Origin: Calditrichota bacterium
Lineage (GTDB): Bacteria; Zixibacteria; MSB-5A5; GN15; FEB-12
Reading direction: 5' to 3'
Assembly: GCA_030641085.1 (NCBI GenBank)
Contig: DAOWIC010000208.1
Span: forward strand, 1-6,379
DNA: 6,379 nucleotides
This document shows, piece after piece, positions 4,746-6,379 of the stretch. The notes under the pieces are model-generated. The model saw only the letters and a list, made by a program, of their open reading frames with translations, did not search any database and was not told the origin of the DNA. The position numbers and the translations under genes are program-made. The stretch's first letter is position 1, and every line of letters begins with the position of its first letter.

Positions 4746-6332
4746 TTACCAGTCTATCGACCTGTCGGCGAATTTGACTTTTCCGTCGATAATGGTCGCC
4801 AAAACGCCAATATCATAGATCCGCGTAGGCGGCACACGGGCGATGTCGTCCGAAAGCAGGATGAAATCGGCAGGGTAGCCGGGCAGAAGGTAGCCCCGGC
4901 AATGCTGTTGACCGGTGGCGATAGCCGGACCGACGGTGTAGTGATACAGGGCCTCTTTGGCGGTCAACCTCTGCTCCGGATGCAGTATGTCGCGGCTGCC
5001 CGGCCTGGCTCGCCGAACGGCGGCGGCGATACCCTCAAGCGGTTTGAGAGGCTCAATGGGCGCGTCGGATCCGAAGGCGAGGTCGATCCCCCGATCCATC
5101 ACGCTTCGGAAGGCGTAGGCGTTGGAGCCCAGCTTGCCCCAGTATTTGCGTACCATGTAAATATCCGACGGGCAGTGCGAGGGCTGCATGGAGGCGACAA
5201 TGCCAAGTCGCTTCATCCGGGGCAGGTCCTTCTTTCTGACAAGCTGCAAATGTTCGATACGATGACGAGCCCCAAAATCGGCCCGGGGAGCCGTTTCAAA
5301 CGCATCGAGAACATTGGCGGCGGCTTTGTCGCCAATAGCATGAACCGCACTGGGCAGACCCAGTTTCGCCGCAGACTTGATCAGGCGAGCCATCTCGCGG
5401 GTCGAGGTCGTTTCGATGCCGTAGTTATCTTTGCTGCCGATGTACTTGTTGAAGCAGAGCGCACTCTGGCTGCCAAGCGAACCATCGGCAAATATCTTCA
5501 CTCCTGCCACCCGGAAAAACTCCGTACCGGTGCCATAATAGATCTTCGCATCGTGCAGTTCCGGCAGCATGGCGGCGCCGAAATAGTAGTTGACCCTCAA
5601 GCCAACCTTACCGGTTTCGGCCAGACGCGAGAAATAGGTAAACGCCTCGGGGCTGTCAAACGAATGCACCCCGGTTACCCCCTGGCTCCAGGCGAATTGA
5701 AGTACTTCACGATAAAGCGGGTCTATCTGCTTGTGGGTAGGGTGCGGGATCAGGTCGAAGACGCGCGCGTAGGCCGATCCCTCCCGTAGAATGCCGTTCG
5801 GCTCACCGCTGGCGTCACGCTCAATAGCACCGCCGGGCGGAGTTTTGGTCTTGCGAGTGATGCCGGCCAGTTCGAGGGCGCGGCTGTTGACCCAGGCGGT
5901 ATGTTGGTCTTTGGAAAAGATAAATGCCGGTCGGCCGCCGGTTACCGCGTCGAGCATGTGGCGATCCGGCTCGATCCGCTTTTTGAAACGGTCGGGCGAG
6001 TAACCCTCACCGAGGATCCATTCCGTTTTCTTTTTCCGGGCGGCGAATTTCTTGATCTCGGCCTGACAACCTTCGATAGTGTCGATATCGTGAAGCCAGA
6101 CGGTGCCTTTGGTTAGCGCGAAATAATAGAAGTGCGTGTGGGCGTCGACCAATCCCGGTATTATCGTTCTTTTACGCAAATCGATGCGGCTATAGCTCTT
6201 GAAATCGGGATCGTGCTGCAGGTTGTTGCCAATAGCGACTATGCGGTTCTTGTAGACGGCCATCGAGTTGACGACGATCTCACCGGCCTGGGTGTGAATC
6301 GTACCGTTATAGAACAGGGTCTTAGCTTTCAA
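4746..6332 (-). CDS. Metal-dependent amidohydrolase, YtcJ-like (amidohydrolase 3 family)
   Basis: A 528-residue cytosolic hydrolase of the amidohydrolase superfamily, with length and motifs of the YtcJ / N-substituted formamide deformylase group. A small beta-domain at the ends encloses a TIM barrel. Candidate metal and catalytic residues are His65 and His67 in VDAHTHF, Lys279/Asp283 in VKIFADGSLGSQ, His331 in HAIGDKAA, His361 in RIEHLQL and Asp423 in GSDAPIEP. The C-terminus GYLLPGYPADFILLSDD is the usual closing strand segment. The start is TTG at 6332, supported by AAAGGAG 6 bases upstream and by the MKAKTLFYNGTIHT opening typical of the family. No signal peptide is seen. The gene is 136 bases upstream of the NfeD start, which has its own promoter, so they are probably separate units. 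No clear terminator was found after its TAA. Substrate cannot be predicted: relatives act on N-formyl amines, imidazolones or other cyclic amides. Confidence 0.93.
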   Translation of the reverse strand: MKAKTLFYNGTIHTQAGEIVVNSMAVYKNRIVAIGNNLQHDPDFKSYSRIDLRKRTIIPGLVDAHTHFYYFALTKGTVWLHDIDTIEGCQAEIKKFAARKKKTEWILGEGYSPDRFKKRIEPDRHMLDAVTGGRPAFIFSKDQHTAWVNSRALELAGITRKTKTPPGGAIERDASGEPNGILREGSAYARVFDLIPHPTHKQIDPLYREVLQFAWSQGVTGVHSFDSPEAFTYFSRLAETGKVGLRVNYYFGAAMLPELHDAKIYYGTGTEFFRVAGVKIFADGSLGSQSALCFNKYIGSKDNYGIETTSTREMARLIKSAAKLGLPSAVHAIGDKAAANVLDAFETAPRADFGARHRIEHLQLVRKKDLPRMKRLGIVASMQPSHCPSDIYMVRKYWGKLGSNAYAFRSVMDRGIDLAFGSDAPIEPLKPLEGIAAAVRRARPGSRDILHPEQRLTAKEALYHYTVGPAIATGQQHCRGYLLPGYPADFILLSDDIARVPPTRIYDIGVLATIIDGKVKFADRSIDW

Positions 6333-6378
6333 ACCGGTCTCCTTTCACGCGAATATCGCCCTCGCGGCGGGTGAGCCG
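6322..6378 (-). CDS. Possible C-terminal end of an upstream gene, overlapping the amidohydrolase start
   Basis: On the minus strand one frame enters from the window edge and reads 18 residues (RLTRREGDIRVKGDRFES) before a TAA at 6324-6322. It overlaps the TTG start by 11 bases. Codons are GC-rich at the third position, like the neighbouring genes, whereas the competing frame (stop TGA at 6347-6345) uses AGG and ATA. If real, the amidohydrolase is the downstream member of a tightly overlapped operon. With only 18 codons no family can be assigned, and the stretch could be plain intergenic DNA. Confidence 0.3.
   Translation of the reverse strand, partial: RLTRREGDIRVKGDRFES
6339..6345 (-). promoter_or_regulatory. 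Ribosome binding site deciding a TTG start
   Basis: AAAGGAG lies 6 bases before TTG at 6332 on the minus strand. No ATG or GTG in frame near this point gives a complete N-terminal beta-domain with a comparable site, so TTG is taken as the initiation codon of the amidohydrolase. Confidence 0.8.
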
Positions 6379-6379
6379 C

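Noticed and set aside
4728..5789. Long open frame of 353 codons on the plus strand opposite the amidohydrolase
   Set aside because: It is antisense to a well-supported enzyme gene, its product matches no family I know, and the same codon-bias explanation applies.

Overview
The window reads as bacterial chromosome with moderate-to-high GC. All five confident genes lie on the minus strand, so transcription runs from high to low coordinates. Purine-rich Shine-Dalgarno sites, sigma70-like promoters, a TTG start codon and a GSI-alpha-type glutamine synthetase fit a bacterium. I cannot name the lineage. The intergenic palindromic repeats and the mix of housekeeping genes would suit an FCB-group or candidate-phylum genome, but that is a guess.

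Layout in order of transcription: (1) 6332-4746, a YtcJ-type metal-dependent amidohydrolase of unknown substrate. It has a TTG start behind a good ribosome binding site, and an upstream reading frame may overlap its start. (2) 4609-3233 and 3220-2435, a two-gene operon of a long NfeD membrane serine protease with a ClpP-like domain, followed by a slipin/stomatin SPFH protein. A recognisable promoter precedes it and a clean intrinsic terminator (2369-2398) follows it. The NfeD stop codon overlaps the slipin ribosome binding site. (3) 2307-1816, a zinc-dependent dCMP deaminase closely resembling the eukaryotic enzyme from memory. Its near-consensus promoter puts the predicted transcription start on the ATG itself, so the message is probably leaderless. 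(4) 1666-341, a type I-alpha glutamine synthetase whose family-typical feedback arginine is kept and whose E. coli-type adenylylation tyrosine is replaced by Phe. (5) 1-340, no supportable gene. This stretch holds two compact palindromic repeat elements (about 133-205 and 226-314) and a short direct repeat.

The genes serve separate tasks: membrane protein quality control (NfeD plus slipin), dTTP precursor supply (dCMP deaminase), ammonia assimilation (glutamine synthetase) and an unassigned hydrolysis. I do not see a new multi-gene system. The points most worth a second look are the leaderless dCMP deaminase promoter, that enzyme's eukaryote-like character, and the structured repeat elements just downstream of glnA.
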